Part shown: one piece after another, positions 44,068 through 53,236 of the stretch | How positions within the stretch are numbered: the stretch's first letter is position 1 | Layout: every line of letters begins with the position of its first letter | Source of the DNA: Riemerella columbipharyngis | Lineage (GTDB): Bacteria; Bacteroidota; Bacteroidia; Flavobacteriales; Weeksellaceae | Direction of reading: 5' to 3' | DNA length: 64,000 bases | Assembly: GCF_900101995.1 (NCBI RefSeq) | Contig: NZ_FNAS01000008.1 | Location: 1-64,000 of the forward strand | Translations under genes and position numbers: made by a program | The notes under the pieces: model-generated | The model's input: the letters and a program-made list of their open reading frames with translations, nothing else | Told to the model about the DNA's origin: nothing | The model's database searches: none

Positions 44068-44418
44068 ATGGCTATTGTTATAACAGATGATTGTATTAAT
44101 TGCGGAGCTTGCGAGCCAGAATGCCCTAATAATGCAATATACGAAGGTGCTGTAGATTGGAAAGCATCAGATGGGACTACCCTGTCCGGGATGGTAGTAC
44201 TGCCGTCGGGACTCTCCATAGATGCCAACGCCCCGCAAGAGCCGGTAAGCGACGATTATTACTTTATTGTCGCTGATAAATGTACGGAATGCAAAGGTTT
44301 CCACGAAGAGCCTCAATGTGCCGCCGTATGCCCTGTAGACTGCTGTATTCCTGATGACAATAATATAGAAACAGAAGAACAGCTTTTGTCTAAAAAAGTC
44401 TTTTTGCATGGAGAATAG
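44068..44418 (+). CDS. 4Fe-4S dicluster ferredoxin
   Basis: From the ATG at 44068 this is a 116-residue ferredoxin with two 4Fe-4S motifs: C9, C12, C15, C19 in DDCINCGACEPECP, and C72, C75, C84, C88 with an 8-residue insertion between the second and third cysteines (KCTECKGFHEEPQCAAVCP), as in Chromatium-type ferredoxins. An extra CC pair follows at 92-93. The longer frame from 44008 is rejected because it spans the promoter and overlaps the reductase start. It may supply electrons to the divergent reductase, but that is inference. Confidence 0.92.
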   Translation: MAIVITDDCINCGACEPECPNNAIYEGAVDWKASDGTTLSGMVVLPSGLSIDANAPQEPVSDDYYFIVADKCTECKGFHEEPQCAAVCPVDCCIPDDNNIETEEQLLSKKVFLHGE

Positions 44419-44575
44419 ACTTCATCCAAAATAAATTAAAGTGTTAGAAGTCATATAATTGAATCCCAAAAATGTAAGATTTTTGGTGAATTTCGCTTTC
44501 AGTGGATGTGTAAATTCAATTAAATTTGCTACCTTTACCCCGCAATATTTTTTAACACTATTAAAACTATAGAAT

Positions 44576-44944
44576 ATGGAATTACAAGGTTCGGTAAAAA
44601 AGATGTTCGACACCCAAACATTCAGTAGCGGATTTCAAAAAAGAGAAATTATCCTCCTTACAGAGGAGCAGTATCCGCAGCCTATCAGCATAGAATTTTT
44701 GCAAGATAGAATAAGTATTTTGGATAATGTTTCCGAAGGGGATCATGTGAAAATAAGCATCAATATCCGTGGGAGAGAATGGACCAGCCCACAAGGCGAA
44801 GTAAAGTATTTCAACTCTATTACAGGCTGGAGATTAGAGAAATTAGACTCTGCCAATGAGCCTACCCAAGCTCAGCCAACCTCTTCTACTACAGAAACTA
44901 CCGAAAATCCATTCCAAGAAGAAGAGGACGATCTACCGTTCTAA
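44576..44944 (+). CDS. DUF3127 protein with an SSB-like C-terminal tip
   Basis: A 122-residue protein. Residues 1-85 form the DUF3127 domain (MELQGSVKKMFDTQTFSSGFQKREIILLTE; GREWTSPQGEVKYFNSITGWRLEKL), an OB-fold-like domain of Bacteroidota. A Thr/Gln/Ser-rich linker (about 92-112) then leads to an acidic tip ending EEDDLPF, strikingly like the DDDIPF end of single-stranded DNA-binding protein that recruits repair and replication proteins. A nucleic-acid role is inferred from this. The next gene starts 20 bases downstream. Confidence 0.85.
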   Translation: MELQGSVKKMFDTQTFSSGFQKREIILLTEEQYPQPISIEFLQDRISILDNVSEGDHVKISINIRGREWTSPQGEVKYFNSITGWRLEKLDSANEPTQAQPTSSTTETTENPFQEEEDDLPF

Positions 44945-44964
44945 AAACACAGCAAATAATTCAA

Positions 44965-46368
44965 ATGAAAGTAGAGCAGATTTATACTAAATGTTTAGCA
45001 CAGGGGGCTTATTATATCTTTTCGGAGGGCGAAGCAGCAATCATTGACCCGCTGCGAGAGACTCAGCCTTATATAGAAAAATTGGAGCAAGATCGTGCGA
45101 AGCTCAAATATATTTTTGAGACACATTTTCATGCCGATTTTGTTTCCGGGCATTTGGATTTAAGTGAAAAAACAGGAGCTTCTATTATATATGGACCTAC
45201 TGCTCAGCCGGATTTTGAAGCTATCATTGCAGAGGATAATCAAATCTTTGAAATAGGCAAAATAAAAATAAAAGTACTGCATACGCCCGGGCATACCTTG
45301 GAGAGTGCCACTTATCTTTTAATAGACGAGAATGGGAAGGAGTCTGCCATATTTAGCGGAGACACACTATTTTTAGGCGATGTAGGACGCCCCGACTTAG
45401 CCCAAAAGGCAACCAACCTTACACAAGAGGAACTGGCAGGTATGCTCTACGACAGTCTTTATAATAAGATTATACCTCTTCCTGATGACATCACCGTCTA
45501 TCCGGCTCACGGTGCAGGATCTGCTTGTGGTAAAAATATGCAAAAAGAAACGATAGACACACTGGGAAACCAGAAAAGAACAAATTATGCACTTAATCAA
45601 CCTGATAAAGAACATTTCGTAGTAGCTGTTTTAGATGGTCTTACTCCACCGCCAAAATACTTTGGGATGAATGTATCGATGAATAAAAAAGGTTACAAAA
45701 GTTTCCACGAAGTCATTAAAGAGAGCTATCGTGCATTATCTCCTGAGCAATTTGAGAACTTAGCAACTACAGAAAGCATAGTCATATTGGATACCCGGGA
45801 GGCAAATGTTTTCAAAGATGGATTTATTCCTAATTCTATCAACATTGGTTTGAAGGGTAGCTTTGCACCTTGGGTAGGAAGCATATTGGTAAATGTGCAA
45901 ACGCCTATACTTTTGGTCTGTGATAAAGATACCGAACGAGAAGCTATCACAAGGCTTAGCAGAGTGGGCTTCGACAATGTTTGGGGATTTTTGGAAGACG
46001 GTATCCAAAGCTGGAAAGAGGCAGGAAAGGACTTAGACAAAATCAATAGAATCACCGCAGAAGAGTTTGCGGAAGAGTTTACTCCTGATGCTGTGGTCGT
46101 AGATGTCCGAAAGCCGTCGGAGTACGCTACGGAACATGTAGAAGGCGCTTATCTCAAGCCTCTATCCGACTTTGAAGAATGGGTAAAAACAGTAGATAAG
46201 GACAAGCCATTCTATATCCATTGTGCAGGCGGCTACCGAAGTATGATTGCGGCAAGTATTCTCAAATATAATGGAATAACTGACTTCAAGGAAGTAGATG
46301 GCGGCTTTGGGCAAATTAAAAAAACAAAGGTTCCGACTACCGATTTCGTTTGTCCGAGCAAATTATAA
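44965..46368 (+). CDS. MBL-fold persulfide dioxygenase-like protein fused to two rhodanese domains
   Basis: A 467-residue protein. Residues 1-240 are a metallo-beta-lactamase domain of the ETHE1/glyoxalase II group (THFHADFVSGH with H54, H56, D58; HTPGHTLESATYLL; FSGDTLFLGDVGRPDL; YPAHGAGSACG). Two rhodanese domains follow: about 258-355, loop CDKDTER with one extra residue and no clear active-site geometry, and about 365-460 with a proper active loop CAGGYRS. The likely role is persulfide oxidation and sulfur transfer or sulfide detoxification. The substrate is inferred from the family. Confidence 0.88.
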   Translation: MKVEQIYTKCLAQGAYYIFSEGEAAIIDPLRETQPYIEKLEQDRAKLKYIFETHFHADFVSGHLDLSEKTGASIIYGPTAQPDFEAIIAEDNQIFEIGKIKIKVLHTPGHTLESATYLLIDENGKESAIFSGDTLFLGDVGRPDLAQKATNLTQEELAGMLYDSLYNKIIPLPDDITVYPAHGAGSACGKNMQKETIDTLGNQKRTNYALNQPDKEHFVVAVLDGLTPPPKYFGMNVSMNKKGYKSFHEVIKESYRALSPEQFENLATTESIVILDTREANVFKDGFIPNSINIGLKGSFAPWVGSILVNVQTPILLVCDKDTEREAITRLSRVGFDNVWGFLEDGIQSWKEAGKDLDKINRITAEEFAEEFTPDAVVVDVRKPSEYATEHVEGAYLKPLSDFEEWVKTVDKDKPFYIHCAGGYRSMIAASILKYNGITDFKEVDGGFGQIKKTKVPTTDFVCPSKL

Positions 46369-46415
46369 ACACTCAAAACTAATATCTGCCTCTCTCGTGG
46401 TATAAATTACACAGA

Positions 46416-47111
46416 ATGTCTTTACAGATTAAAAACCTTTCTAAAAGCTATGGTGCTCAATTGGCGCTTTCGGATATTAATATCCAAATAGAGAAAAATG
46501 AGATTATAGGTTTGCTCGGGCCTAATGGTGCGGGGAAATCTACACTAATGAAATCTATTGCTGGTGTTCTGGATATAGAGCAAGGCGAAATTCTATTGGA
46601 CAATGAGAGCATTAAGGCTAATGAAATTCGTACTAAAAATAGAATTGGATACCTGCCGGAACACAATCCGCTTTACCAAGAAATGTATGTGCGGGAGTAT
46701 CTAAATTTTGTAGCATCGCTGCATAATGTTTCTGACGAAAGAATAGAAAAGGTCATTGATTTAGTAGGTATTACCTCTGAAAAAACTAAAAAAATCCATC
46801 AGCTTTCAAAGGGATACAAGCAGCGTATAGGCTTGGCCCAAGCCATTCTTCATCAGCCGGATTTATTGATTTTAGATGAACCTACCAACGGATTAGATCC
46901 CAATCAAATCATTGAAATAAGGCAAATTATCAAAGCTATAGGCGAGTCTAAAACCGTTCTACTATCCACACACATTATGCAAGAAGTAGAAACCCTATGC
47001 AGCAGGGTCATTCTTATCCACAAAGGGCAAGTGGTTCAAGATGCCCCTATAGAAGACTTCCGAGGGAAATACCGAAATGTAGAGGATGCTTTTGTCCACT
47101 ATACAAAATAA
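46416..47111 (+). CDS. ABC transporter ATP-binding protein, GldA-like
   Basis: A 231-residue ATPase subunit with Walker A GPNGAGKST (35-43), signature LSKGYKQR, Walker B LLILDEPTNGLDP and the switch histidine in STHIMQEVE. It resembles GldA, the ATPase of the gliding-motility ABC system, but stops shortly after the core (GldA is about 300 residues) and no gldF or gldG is adjacent, so an export role is all that can be said. A permease partner must lie elsewhere. Confidence 0.85.
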   Translation: MSLQIKNLSKSYGAQLALSDINIQIEKNEIIGLLGPNGAGKSTLMKSIAGVLDIEQGEILLDNESIKANEIRTKNRIGYLPEHNPLYQEMYVREYLNFVASLHNVSDERIEKVIDLVGITSEKTKKIHQLSKGYKQRIGLAQAILHQPDLLILDEPTNGLDPNQIIEIRQIIKAIGESKTVLLSTHIMQEVETLCSRVILIHKGQVVQDAPIEDFRGKYRNVEDAFVHYTK

Positions 47112-47993
47112 TTATTTTTCCTTTATTTTATCGTAGAGACTGTGGATAAGCCCATCTGCTACGGATATTTTTGGCACGAATACTTTACTAATATCCGCCC
47201 ATTGCAGTACATTGCTAAAAATCTTAAGGGCAGGAACTAAAACATCTGCTCGGTCTTCTCTTAGTTTATATTTCCGTATCCTCTCTTCTACACTGAGTTT
47301 GGAAAATTCTTTGAGATTTTTTTTAATGGTAGAGGCTGCCATCGGTTTGCCGTCTTTTATTTTATTCATAGAAGCCACTTTATTGATGTTTCCACCAGAG
47401 CCTATGGCTACAATGGTTTTCTTGCTGACAATGTTCTTGCATATCTCGTCCCGCATCTCCTGCCATTGCTCTTCTTTCACCAAATTATTAAGGAGCCTTA
47501 TCGTTCCTATATTGAAAGAACGCTCGTACTTCATCTTATCATTTTCATAGAAAGTAAGTTCCGTAGAGCCGCCCCCTACATCTATATAGAGGTAGGCAAA
47601 ATCTTTATCCATTCCCTCTGCCACATGGTTTTCGTAGATGAGGGTAGCCTCTTCGTCTCCGGAGATGATTTCTATCTCTATGCCGGAAGTTTCTTTTATT
47701 TTTTTTATGATGTCAAGCCCGTTTTTGGCATCTCTCATTGCAGAAGTAGCACAAGCACGGTAGTGTTCTACATTATAAATTTTCATCAGTTCGCTAAAAA
47801 TTTTCATCGCATCTACTGTCATTTTTTCTCTTTCTGGACCTATGATACCTTTCGTAAATACATCCATTCCCAGCCTTAGAGGAATTCTTAGGAGGTTGAG
47901 TTTTGTGAATTCTGTTTGTCCGTCAATGGTTTTTACCTCGTTGATGAGGAGTCGAGCGGCATTGCTGCCTATATCTATGGCGGCTAATTTCAT
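47112..47993 (-). CDS. ppx: Ppx/GppA family phosphatase (exopolyphosphatase)
   Basis: A 293-residue member of the ASKHA phosphatase fold: phosphate-1 loop AAIDIGSNAARLLI, the acidic ISGDEEATLIYENH, the phosphate-2 loop YLYIDVGGGSTELTFYEN and AIGSGGNINKVASM. It lacks the C-terminal HD-like domain of long Ppx (about 500 residues), as usual for the short form. Its ATG overlaps the ppk1 stop by four bases, forming a polyphosphate synthesis and breakdown operon. GppA-type pppGpp hydrolysis is an alternative. Confidence 0.9.
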   Translation of the reverse strand: MKLAAIDIGSNAARLLINEVKTIDGQTEFTKLNLLRIPLRLGMDVFTKGIIGPEREKMTVDAMKIFSELMKIYNVEHYRACATSAMRDAKNGLDIIKKIKETSGIEIEIISGDEEATLIYENHVAEGMDKDFAYLYIDVGGGSTELTFYENDKMKYERSFNIGTIRLLNNLVKEEQWQEMRDEICKNIVSKKTIVAIGSGGNINKVASMNKIKDGKPMAASTIKKNLKEFSKLSVEERIRKYKLREDRADVLVPALKIFSNVLQWADISKVFVPKISVADGLIHSLYDKIKEK

Positions 47994-50056
47994 AGTTTGT
48001 CGATTTTGTTTTTAAGATAATGATAAGTTTCTATCTGAGATCGTATTGCATTTCCATTTTGGTGTTTGTATTTATTTTTCATTCCATTGTCCAAAATTCT
48101 TGCTTTTACATTGTCTCGGAGCTGGATTTTCAGGATATCTAATATTTCGGATTTTATATCTTTTTGGACAATTTTGATAGCAGCTTCCACGCGATAGTCT
48201 AAGTTTCGGGTCATCCAGTCTGCAGAAGAAATATAAATATCTTCGTTTCCTTTGTTGTAGAAGTACATCACGCGGGCGTGTTCCAAGTATTCATCTACGA
48301 TACTGATAGCATTTATTTTCTTTTTGAATTTTTTCTGCTGTACCGCACAGAAAATCCCTCTTACAATCATATCTATCTCTACACCGGCTTCGGCAGCATC
48401 ATAGAGTTTTTTTATCATCCCTCTATCGCTTAGGGAATTTACTTTTATAATCATTTTGGCTTTTCTGCCGGCTTTTGCTTCGCTGATTTCTCTGTCAATA
48501 TGCTGATAAATTCTTTCCCTCATATATACAGGGCATACCATCAGAGATTTACAGCTTTTTAGAGCGACGGCAGGGTTTGTATCAGGCTTTCGGAAGAGAT
48601 TAAATACTTTATTAATGTCCGCCATTACCGCTCTGTTACTCGTCATTAGAAGATGGTCTCCATAGACTTTTGCCGTTTTTTCATTAAAGTTTCCGGTACT
48701 CACAAAGCCGTATTGTATAGTTTTGTTATGGCTTCGTTTTTTTATGGAGCAGAGTTTCGCATGGACTTTTTTATTTGATAGTCCAAGGAGTACTTTTATG
48801 CCCTCTTGTTCTAGTTTTTCTTTCCATACTAAATTAGCTTCTTCATCGAACCTTGCCCTTAGCTCTATCATCACAGTGACCTGTTTCCTGTTTCTTGCAG
48901 CATTGATAAGTGCATTGATAATCTTGGAATTGGATGCAAGGCGGTATATAGTGATTTGGATAGATTTCACATCGGGGTCCATAGCGGCTTCTCTCAGGAG
49001 GTCTATCACGGGATTATAGTTGTGATAAGGAAATGACAGCAATACATCTTTCTTGATAATGACATCGGTAACCCGTCCTTCTTTACTAAATGCAGGATGC
49101 AGGAAAGAGGTTCGTTCCACAGGTTTTTCACTATTATTGAAAACATTAGGAAAATCCATAAAGTGTTTGAAATTGTGAATCTTCTGCCCTGGTATAATGC
49201 TGTCTTTTTTAGAAAGATTAAGTTTCCTGATAAGTAGCTCCAAAAGGGCTTTATCCATATTCTCATCAAATACAAACCTTGTAGGTTTCCCTTTCCTCCG
49301 GCTTTTCACTCCTTTTTCTATTTTGTCTGCAAGGGTTGTATTGATATCATTATCCAAATCAAACTCTGCGTCCTTAGTCACTTTGAAGCAATGAGCCTGA
49401 AAATCATCATACCCAAAATAAGAAAAAATATAAGGAAGATTATGGATAATGACATCTTCCAAGAGCATAACATCTTTTTCATTATTTTCCGATGGAATAA
49501 TCACAAAACGCCCCAGCACCTTGGAAGGCACCTCTATTATAGCGTAGTTGCTCTCGTACTCCCAGCTCTTTTTCCGCATCGCTACCCCGATGTAAAGGCT
49601 TTTATCCCGAAGATAAGGCATAGGCGTATTTTCTCTTAGGATAATGGGAATTACATTGGCTTCTACCTCATCGTGGAAGTATTGTTCTACAAAGCTTTTC
49701 TGTTTTTCTGTAAGCTCCGGGCTTGTTTTAATGAAAACGCCCTGCTCAGCCATTTTTTTTTGGATTTTATCCCAAGCCTTGTTAAAGTTTTTTTGTTGTT
49801 TAATGACTACTTCATTGATTTTGTCAAGTATCTTCTGAGGTTCCTCGAAAAAAGAAGTTTCAATATGCTTTTGCTTGAAATCCATCGCACGCTTCAATCC
49901 TGCAACACGCACCCGAAAGAACTCGTCTAAATTATTAGAAAATATCCCTAAGAATTTTATTCTGAGGTGCAGTGGTACAGTACCGTCCATAGCTTCTTGT
50001 AGTACGCGTTCATTAAAGGAAAGCCAAGTGATATCTCTAGGATTGAATTGAGGCAT
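47990..50056 (-). CDS. ppk1: Polyphosphate kinase 1
   Basis: The 688-residue enzyme makes polyphosphate from ATP. N and head domains (FNPRDITWLSFNERVLQEAMD; FSNNLDEFFRVRVAGLK) precede the two PLD-like catalytic domains. The phosphorylated histidine is H432 in GLSNKKVHAKLCSIKKR; IQYGFVSTGNFNEKTAKVYGDH and EHARVMYFYNKGNEDIYISSADWMTRNLDYRVE are further catalytic blocks. Length is normal. It is translationally coupled to ppx by a 4-base overlap. A minus-strand TAAATTTG box at 50097-50090 is the likeliest promoter. Confidence 0.96.
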   Translation of the reverse strand: MPQFNPRDITWLSFNERVLQEAMDGTVPLHLRIKFLGIFSNNLDEFFRVRVAGLKRAMDFKQKHIETSFFEEPQKILDKINEVVIKQQKNFNKAWDKIQKKMAEQGVFIKTSPELTEKQKSFVEQYFHDEVEANVIPIILRENTPMPYLRDKSLYIGVAMRKKSWEYESNYAIIEVPSKVLGRFVIIPSENNEKDVMLLEDVIIHNLPYIFSYFGYDDFQAHCFKVTKDAEFDLDNDINTTLADKIEKGVKSRRKGKPTRFVFDENMDKALLELLIRKLNLSKKDSIIPGQKIHNFKHFMDFPNVFNNSEKPVERTSFLHPAFSKEGRVTDVIIKKDVLLSFPYHNYNPVIDLLREAAMDPDVKSIQITIYRLASNSKIINALINAARNRKQVTVMIELRARFDEEANLVWKEKLEQEGIKVLLGLSNKKVHAKLCSIKKRSHNKTIQYGFVSTGNFNEKTAKVYGDHLLMTSNRAVMADINKVFNLFRKPDTNPAVALKSCKSLMVCPVYMRERIYQHIDREISEAKAGRKAKMIIKVNSLSDRGMIKKLYDAAEAGVEIDMIVRGIFCAVQQKKFKKKINAISIVDEYLEHARVMYFYNKGNEDIYISSADWMTRNLDYRVEAAIKIVQKDIKSEILDILKIQLRDNVKARILDNGMKNKYKHQNGNAIRSQIETYHYLKNKIDKL

Positions 50057-50089
50057 TTTACTTTATTTTTTCATTATTTTCAGCAAGTT

Positions 50090-50097
50090 CAAATTTA
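50090..50097 (-). promoter_or_regulatory. -7 box for ppk1-ppx
   Basis: TAAATTTG on the minus strand, 33 bases before the ppk1 start. Another minus-strand match at 50272-50265 would give a leader of about 200 bases. Confidence 0.45.
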
Positions 50098-50275
50098 AGA
50101 AAAATACTCTAAGTTTTGAGACAAGAATCTAATCATCTATATTAAATTTTATTTTTCAATAGCTTCATCATTCTTTTGAGTAAAATTTTATTTTATGTTA
50201 AGTGAATAAGAAAAGTAACTTTCCCAAATAGACATACACTATCTTCACCTATTAAAATCACAAACAAATTTACTC

Positions 50276-50283
50276 TAAATTTG
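50276..50283 (+). promoter_or_regulatory. -7 box for the EamA gene
   Basis: TAAATTTG, 44 bases before the ATG at 50328. Confidence 0.45.
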
Positions 50284-50327
50284 ATGCTTTGCTATTATTT
50301 TTATTTATTTGCATATAATTTAGATTT

Positions 50328-51233
50328 ATGTGGAACAACACTATCTTCAGATTGCACTTTATCGTTTTTCTATGGGGGTTTACTGCCATTTTAGGTAAAC
50401 TTATTTCCGCAGATGCTGCTACGCTGGTATTCTATAGGACAGGATTTGCAGCAATTTTTCTTTTCTTGTACTTTAGATTCGTAAAGAAACAAAGTATTCG
50501 TATTCCCCAGAAAAGAATACTTCAATTTCTTGGCGTGGGTGTTTTCATCGGGTTTCACTGGCTTTTATTTTTCTTATCCATTAAAAAGTCCAATGTATCT
50601 ATCACGCTCAGCTGTATGTCTTTAGCCACTATTTTTACGTCCTTTATCGAACCTATTTTTTACAAAAGAAAATTAGATTGGCTGGAGGTTCTTTTAGGAT
50701 TTATCATCGTTTGCTGTATGGGAGTGATTTTCCAGACACAATTTCAGTACATGTGGGGGATTTTTTACGGAATACTATGTGCTTTTTTGGGGAGTTGCTT
50801 TTCTGTTTTTAATGGAAAACTTTATGGTAAAGCCTCTGCCGGAAATATTATATTTTATGAAATAGTGGGCAGTTGGCTTATTTTGAGTTTTTTTTATATT
50901 TGTACGGGACAAATATCAGAGATCGTTAAAATAAATTCACAAGATTTAGCGTTAGTTTTATTATTAGCAAGTTTTTTTACAGCGTTTCCTATGTATGTTT
51001 CTGTGGAGCTTATGAAATATATTTCGCCATTTACGCTTATTTTAACCGTAAATTTGGAGCCTGTGTATGGTATTGTTTTGGCATATTTTATCTTTGGACA
51101 ATCGGAGCATATGGGAAGTTTGTTTTATATTGCAGCGTTGGTGATGCTACTGGCAATTATCATTAATGGGATAATGAAAGCCAAAAGACGAAAAACTTTA
51201 GCTCAAAACGAATTAAAAGCAACAAAATTATGA
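50328..51233 (+). CDS. EamA/DMT family transporter
   Basis: A 301-residue inner-membrane protein with about ten helices in two EamA halves (about 5-135 and 145-285). It has FLWGFTAILGKLIS in helix 1, the STLA-like ITLSCMSLATIFTSFIEPIF at the end of the first half and the matching SPFTLILTVNLEPVYGIVLAYFIFGQ in the second. The family exports metabolites or amino acids; the substrate is unknown. Its stop overlaps the next start by four bases (ATGA). Confidence 0.9.
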   Translation: MWNNTIFRLHFIVFLWGFTAILGKLISADAATLVFYRTGFAAIFLFLYFRFVKKQSIRIPQKRILQFLGVGVFIGFHWLLFFLSIKKSNVSITLSCMSLATIFTSFIEPIFYKRKLDWLEVLLGFIIVCCMGVIFQTQFQYMWGIFYGILCAFLGSCFSVFNGKLYGKASAGNIIFYEIVGSWLILSFFYICTGQISEIVKINSQDLALVLLLASFFTAFPMYVSVELMKYISPFTLILTVNLEPVYGIVLAYFIFGQSEHMGSLFYIAALVMLLAIIINGIMKAKRRKTLAQNELKATKL

Positions 51234-52312
51234 AAAAAATAATAGTACTGTATTTTATTTCTATCCTAAGTTTCAGTGATGCTCAAACGGTACGAAAATA
51301 CTCTAATGAATTTCTAAACATAGGTGCCGGTGCGAGAAGCTTGGCTATGGGAGGAGCGGTAATATCCAATCAAAACGACGTCTATTCTCCAATGTGGAAT
51401 CCAGCAGGATTACTTGGCGTTTCCTCTGATTGGCAGGGGGCTGCAATGCACGCAGAGTATTTTGAAAGTATTGCAAAATATGATTACATGGCTTATGCTA
51501 AGGCTTTGGATAGGAATGAAGGCACATTTGCCGTATCATTAGTAAGGCTGGGAGTAGATAATATACTAAACACCACCCAGCTCATTGACAGTGAAGGGAA
51601 TATTAACTATGATAAAATAACGAAGTTTTCACAATCGGATTATGCGGCTTTGGTATCTTATGCTTTCCATCCTTTTGGCAACCAAATGTGGGATATGGGG
51701 GTAAATGCCAAGGTTCTCTATCGGAATGTAGGAAAGTTTGCAAACGGTTTTGGCTTTGGCTTTGATCTGGGGGCTATCTACCACTCGGATATGGGCTGGA
51801 ACTACGGGTTTATGCTGAGAGATGCCACGACTACGGTAAGTTTTTGGTCTGTCAATCAGAATGCTCTTTCTTCGGTGGTTAATGGGAAAGAATACAACCC
51901 TGCCCCTAAGAACAATATGGAAATTACCATACCTAAACTCAATGCAGGGGTAAGTAGAAATTTTGAGCTTTCCAGAGATTTAAGTCTATTGCCGGAAGCC
52001 GGCGTTAATATTGATTTTGCAAAAACAACAGCATTAGTATCTACGGACTTTGCAAGCATTACCCCCTATGCCGGAGCGGAGCTTTCGTTTAGAAATGTAG
52101 TTTTTGTAAGGGCGGGGATCAACAGATTTCAGCGTATCTCTGATATAGAAACCAGAAAAGACAAACTATCTTTCCAGCCGAGTGCAGGTGTAGGCGTACG
52201 CTACAAAGGGCTTACATTGGACTATGCCCTTACCAATTCCGGTGTGAACGGCAGTAATTTCTTCTCTAATTTCTTTTCCCTAAAATTAGATATGGCTGTA
52301 TTTAGAAATTGA
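51230..52312 (+). CDS. PorV/PorQ family outer-membrane protein
   Basis: A 360-residue FadL-like beta-barrel with a signal peptide (about 1-19, ending DAQT) and the PorV-family opening NIGAGARSLAMGGAVISNQND ... SPMWNPAGL, then alternating barrel strands (NYGFMLRDATTTVSFW; GVGVRYKGLTLDYALTNSG). PorV works with the type IX secretion system, shuttling cargo to the sortase PorU; PorQ and PorV2 paralogues are also known. Other T9SS genes are absent here, so this may be a paralogue. It overlaps the EamA gene by four bases. Confidence 0.85.
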   Translation: MKKIIVLYFISILSFSDAQTVRKYSNEFLNIGAGARSLAMGGAVISNQNDVYSPMWNPAGLLGVSSDWQGAAMHAEYFESIAKYDYMAYAKALDRNEGTFAVSLVRLGVDNILNTTQLIDSEGNINYDKITKFSQSDYAALVSYAFHPFGNQMWDMGVNAKVLYRNVGKFANGFGFGFDLGAIYHSDMGWNYGFMLRDATTTVSFWSVNQNALSSVVNGKEYNPAPKNNMEITIPKLNAGVSRNFELSRDLSLLPEAGVNIDFAKTTALVSTDFASITPYAGAELSFRNVVFVRAGINRFQRISDIETRKDKLSFQPSAGVGVRYKGLTLDYALTNSGVNGSNFFSNFFSLKLDMAVFRN

Positions 52313-52323
52313 TAAAACAAGAT

Positions 52324-53142
52324 ATGTCCGCACTGATATCAATTGAGCAAAATAAAAAATACGAAAAAGGAGATTCTTTTTATTCGTCCAAATATGCAAT
52401 TATATTATTGTCAAATAGTAAATTTTATGTGGATTCTATACAATATGATGCAAAAGAACAAACCGTATTATTCCTTTCTCCGTATCAAAAACTGGTGTGG
52501 AATGATGATACTATTGTCAGTGAATTGTTATTTCACGGTGATTTCTACTGTATAGAATACCATAAAGAGGAAGTGGCTTGTAACGGATTATTATTCAACA
52601 ATATATTTTTAAAACCTTATGTTGAAATTCCAAAAGAAGAATACCTTGAAATAAAATCTATTTTCAATAAAATAGAAGCCAAAACGCGTGACATTTCTCC
52701 TTTTGCAGATATGATAAACCGAACTTATATTCAGTTAGTTTTGGCATTGTGCAGCAGGGAGAAGTCCAATGAATTAGAAAAAATACAGAAACTCTCCCCA
52801 TTAGACTTTCAGATGAGAAGACTACAAGAGCTTATAGACAGGTATTTTAGCAGGGAGAGAAGTCCGTCTTTCTATGCCGATAAGCTGGCTATATCACTGC
52901 ACAGTCTTAGCAGAAAATCTAAAAAATCTTTTGGGAAAACACCTACGGAGCTTATTCGCGAACGCGTTATTTTGGAAGCAAAAAAAATGCTCCATCTCAC
53001 TTCAAAATCGGTGAAAGAAATCGCAGCTGTACTGTATTTTGACGACGAATATTACTTCAGCAGGTATTTTAAGAAATGTGTAGGGTGCTCTCCCTCTCAA
53101 TACCGAAAAGAAGTAGGGATTTCTATTGTGGTATCAGAATAG
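52324..53142 (+). CDS. AraC family transcriptional regulator
   Basis: From the ATG at 52324 the protein has 272 residues: an N-terminal cupin-like sensing domain (about 1-130) and a C-terminal double helix-turn-helix (about 165-265) with YADKLAISLHSLSRKSKKSFGKTPTELIRERVILEAKKML and VKEIAAVLYFDDEYYFSRYFKKCVGCSPSQYRKE, the AraC signature. It lies 11 bases after the PorV-family gene and just upstream of an RclC-like DUF417 gene, an arrangement recalling rclR-rclC. The frame is open to a TTG at 52309 inside the preceding gene. Confidence 0.9.
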   Translation: MSALISIEQNKKYEKGDSFYSSKYAIILLSNSKFYVDSIQYDAKEQTVLFLSPYQKLVWNDDTIVSELLFHGDFYCIEYHKEEVACNGLLFNNIFLKPYVEIPKEEYLEIKSIFNKIEAKTRDISPFADMINRTYIQLVLALCSREKSNELEKIQKLSPLDFQMRRLQELIDRYFSRERSPSFYADKLAISLHSLSRKSKKSFGKTPTELIRERVILEAKKMLHLTSKSVKEIAAVLYFDDEYYFSRYFKKCVGCSPSQYRKEVGISIVVSE

Positions 53143-53186
53143 TAATTTGCTCAAAATAATCCATTACAAAGACATTTTTATCCATT

Positions 53187-53215
53187 TTGCTTTCTATCTC
53201 ATTGTAGTAATTTTG
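53187..53215 (+). promoter_or_regulatory. Promoter of the DUF417 gene
   Basis: TTG at 53187-53189, an 18-base spacer and TAATTTTG at 53208-53215, 21 bases before the ATG. Confidence 0.7.
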
Positions 53216-53236
53216 CAGACATAAAAAAATATCGTT

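Noticed and set aside
47466-47879. Plus-strand 137-codon frame opposite ppx
   Set aside because: Ppx/GppA motifs on the other strand are unambiguous; the overlapping frame shows no family and is rich in Phe, Ser and Tyr as expected for an antisense reading.
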